From Nemertoderma westbladi (lineage: Eukaryota; Xenacoelomorpha; Nemertodermatida; Nemertodermatidae), in contig JAUCBJ010006629.1 in NCBI GenBank assembly GCA_032718475.1, positions 1 to 64,000 of the forward strand: 64,000 nucleotides of DNA, written 5' to 3'. Each line of letters opens with the position of its first letter. The stretch's first letter is position 1. The notes under the pieces are model-generated. The model was not told the DNA's origin. It saw nothing but the letters and a program-made list of their open reading frames with translations, and made no database searches. The translations under genes and the position numbers were made by a program. Positions 63,462 to 64,000 of this stretch are shown here, piece after piece.

Positions 63462-63545
63462 CGTGTTATTTAATATCGAGTTATCGGTATATAAATTTCT
63501 CGGATTATGATCAGGTCTATAGGGAATATCATTGTCAACAGGTTT

Positions 63546-64000
63546 TTAATTACCCTTAATAGGGTTTACTATAGGAGTTTCTACTTCACTAGGAGTATAG
63601 ATGCGTGTAGGCTCCACACCTTGCGCATGAAATACTTCAGACCTAACAGGTTGACACATTGTTACAGGGGGTGGTGGTATACCCTTTTGTGTATTTACTA
63701 ATTTATCGCGTTCTAACGCAATACTTTGCTGCACTTCTTGCAACTCTAACCTACTTTCCCTTACTGTTCCCTTAAACTGATGAATAGTTCCTTCCATCTC
63801 CCGGACCTGCTGAGAGGAGCACTCGCGGTGTTCCCTCAACTGTCCGAGCAGGAGACCCATCTCCCGTCGTCCCTCTGCTACCCACTCGACCGCCGAAGCG
63901 GGAGTCGCCAACATAGTAGCGGGCGAGCGAGAGACGACGGGCAATAAATTCTTGATATCTTGCTCGGCGTCCAGGACGGGTTCGGACTCGTGAACAGTCC
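63546..64000 (-). CDS. Element 3 gag N-terminus, partial, interrupted by a stop
   Basis: Open on the minus strand from the window edge to TAA at 63546-63548. Residues include WVAEGRREMGLLLGQLREHR and EVQQSIALERDKLVNTQKG, a coiled coil, then a Pro-rich stretch. The frame continues unchanged for 28 codons after the TAA into the gag at 63461, so one in-frame stop divides what was a single gag ORF. The start codon lies outside the window. Confidence 0.7.
   Translation of the reverse strand, partial: TVHESEPVLDAEQDIKNLLPVVSRSPATMLATPASAVEWVAEGRREMGLLLGQLREHRECSSQQVREMEGTIHQFKGTVRESRLELQEVQQSIALERDKLVNTQKGIPPPPVTMCQPVRSEVFHAQGVEPTRIYTPSEVETPIVNPIKGN

Larger units (their letters stand above)
60477..64000 (-). 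mobile_element. Bel/Pao element 3, different family, partial
   Basis: Minus-strand element with gag (64000-62523), a large internal deletion, and the RNase H end, integrase and DUF5641-type tail (62504-60477). Sequence similarity to elements 1 and 2 is at domain level only. It continues past the right edge of the window. No LTR pair can be shown here. Confidence 0.8.

Overview
The window looks like nuclear DNA from an invertebrate animal, probably marine. It contains Bel/Pao LTR retrotransposons, a group restricted to metazoans, together with several non-LTR retrotransposon lineages, TTAA-flanked MITEs and tRNA-derived sequence. It also holds a piece of a spliced WD40-repeat gene and a Roc-COR GTPase with animal-type death-fold domains. 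I cannot name the phylum or species. Nothing bacterial is present, so operons and ribosome binding sites do not apply. Apart from the transposons, coding content is sparse.

Layout. 1-170: a WD40 exon ending in a splice donor. 442-4271: two tandem copies of a repeat unit, each led by a small hairpin MITE; one copy carries a LINE insertion whose empty site survives in the other. 4690-5360: a degenerate foldback element. 5982-9320: an intact single-exon Roc-COR gene with two C-terminal CARD-like domains, the best host gene here. 10086-11850: a 30-bp minisatellite lying between a possible splice acceptor and a strong splice donor. 12067-13979: two LINE relics. 14009-25708: Bel/Pao element 1 (+ strand, target duplication CTTTG). 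26986-29035: a 57-bp satellite split by a TTAA MITE. 29090-29478: a LINE 3' relic. 29627-31494: a large foldback element. 31640-35253 and 35254-40344: two head-to-tail LINEs on the minus strand whose 5' leaders are homologous although their ORF2 proteins are from different clades. 39434-44655: an exact 2,611-bp tandem duplication whose breakpoint lies in the C-run at a MITE end. 44713-46072: decayed coding sequence of unknown type. 46523-59287: Bel/Pao element 2 (- strand, target duplication CCTTT), the same family as element 1 in inverted orientation. 60477-64000: part of a third, different Bel/Pao element (- strand).

The most unusual system is the Bel/Pao family of elements 1 and 2. Each has 1.65-kb LTRs packed with six copies of a unit carrying a UUCG-loop hairpin. 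A 63-codon ORF overlaps the gag start by ATGA. Gag has a heptad-repeat coiled coil and is followed by zinc knuckles, a protease and partial integrase parts. Reverse transcriptase and RNase H are missing from both copies, through different deletions that leave the frame open. Downstream, in the position of env, is an 866-residue ORF that resembles a degenerate DEDD 3'-5' exonuclease followed by two zinc knuckles. A 19-nt dyad motif recurs in the LTR, gag, pol and this ORF, in more than one reading frame. The third Bel/Pao element has also lost its reverse transcriptase with frame preserved. These copies would need reverse transcriptase supplied in trans.
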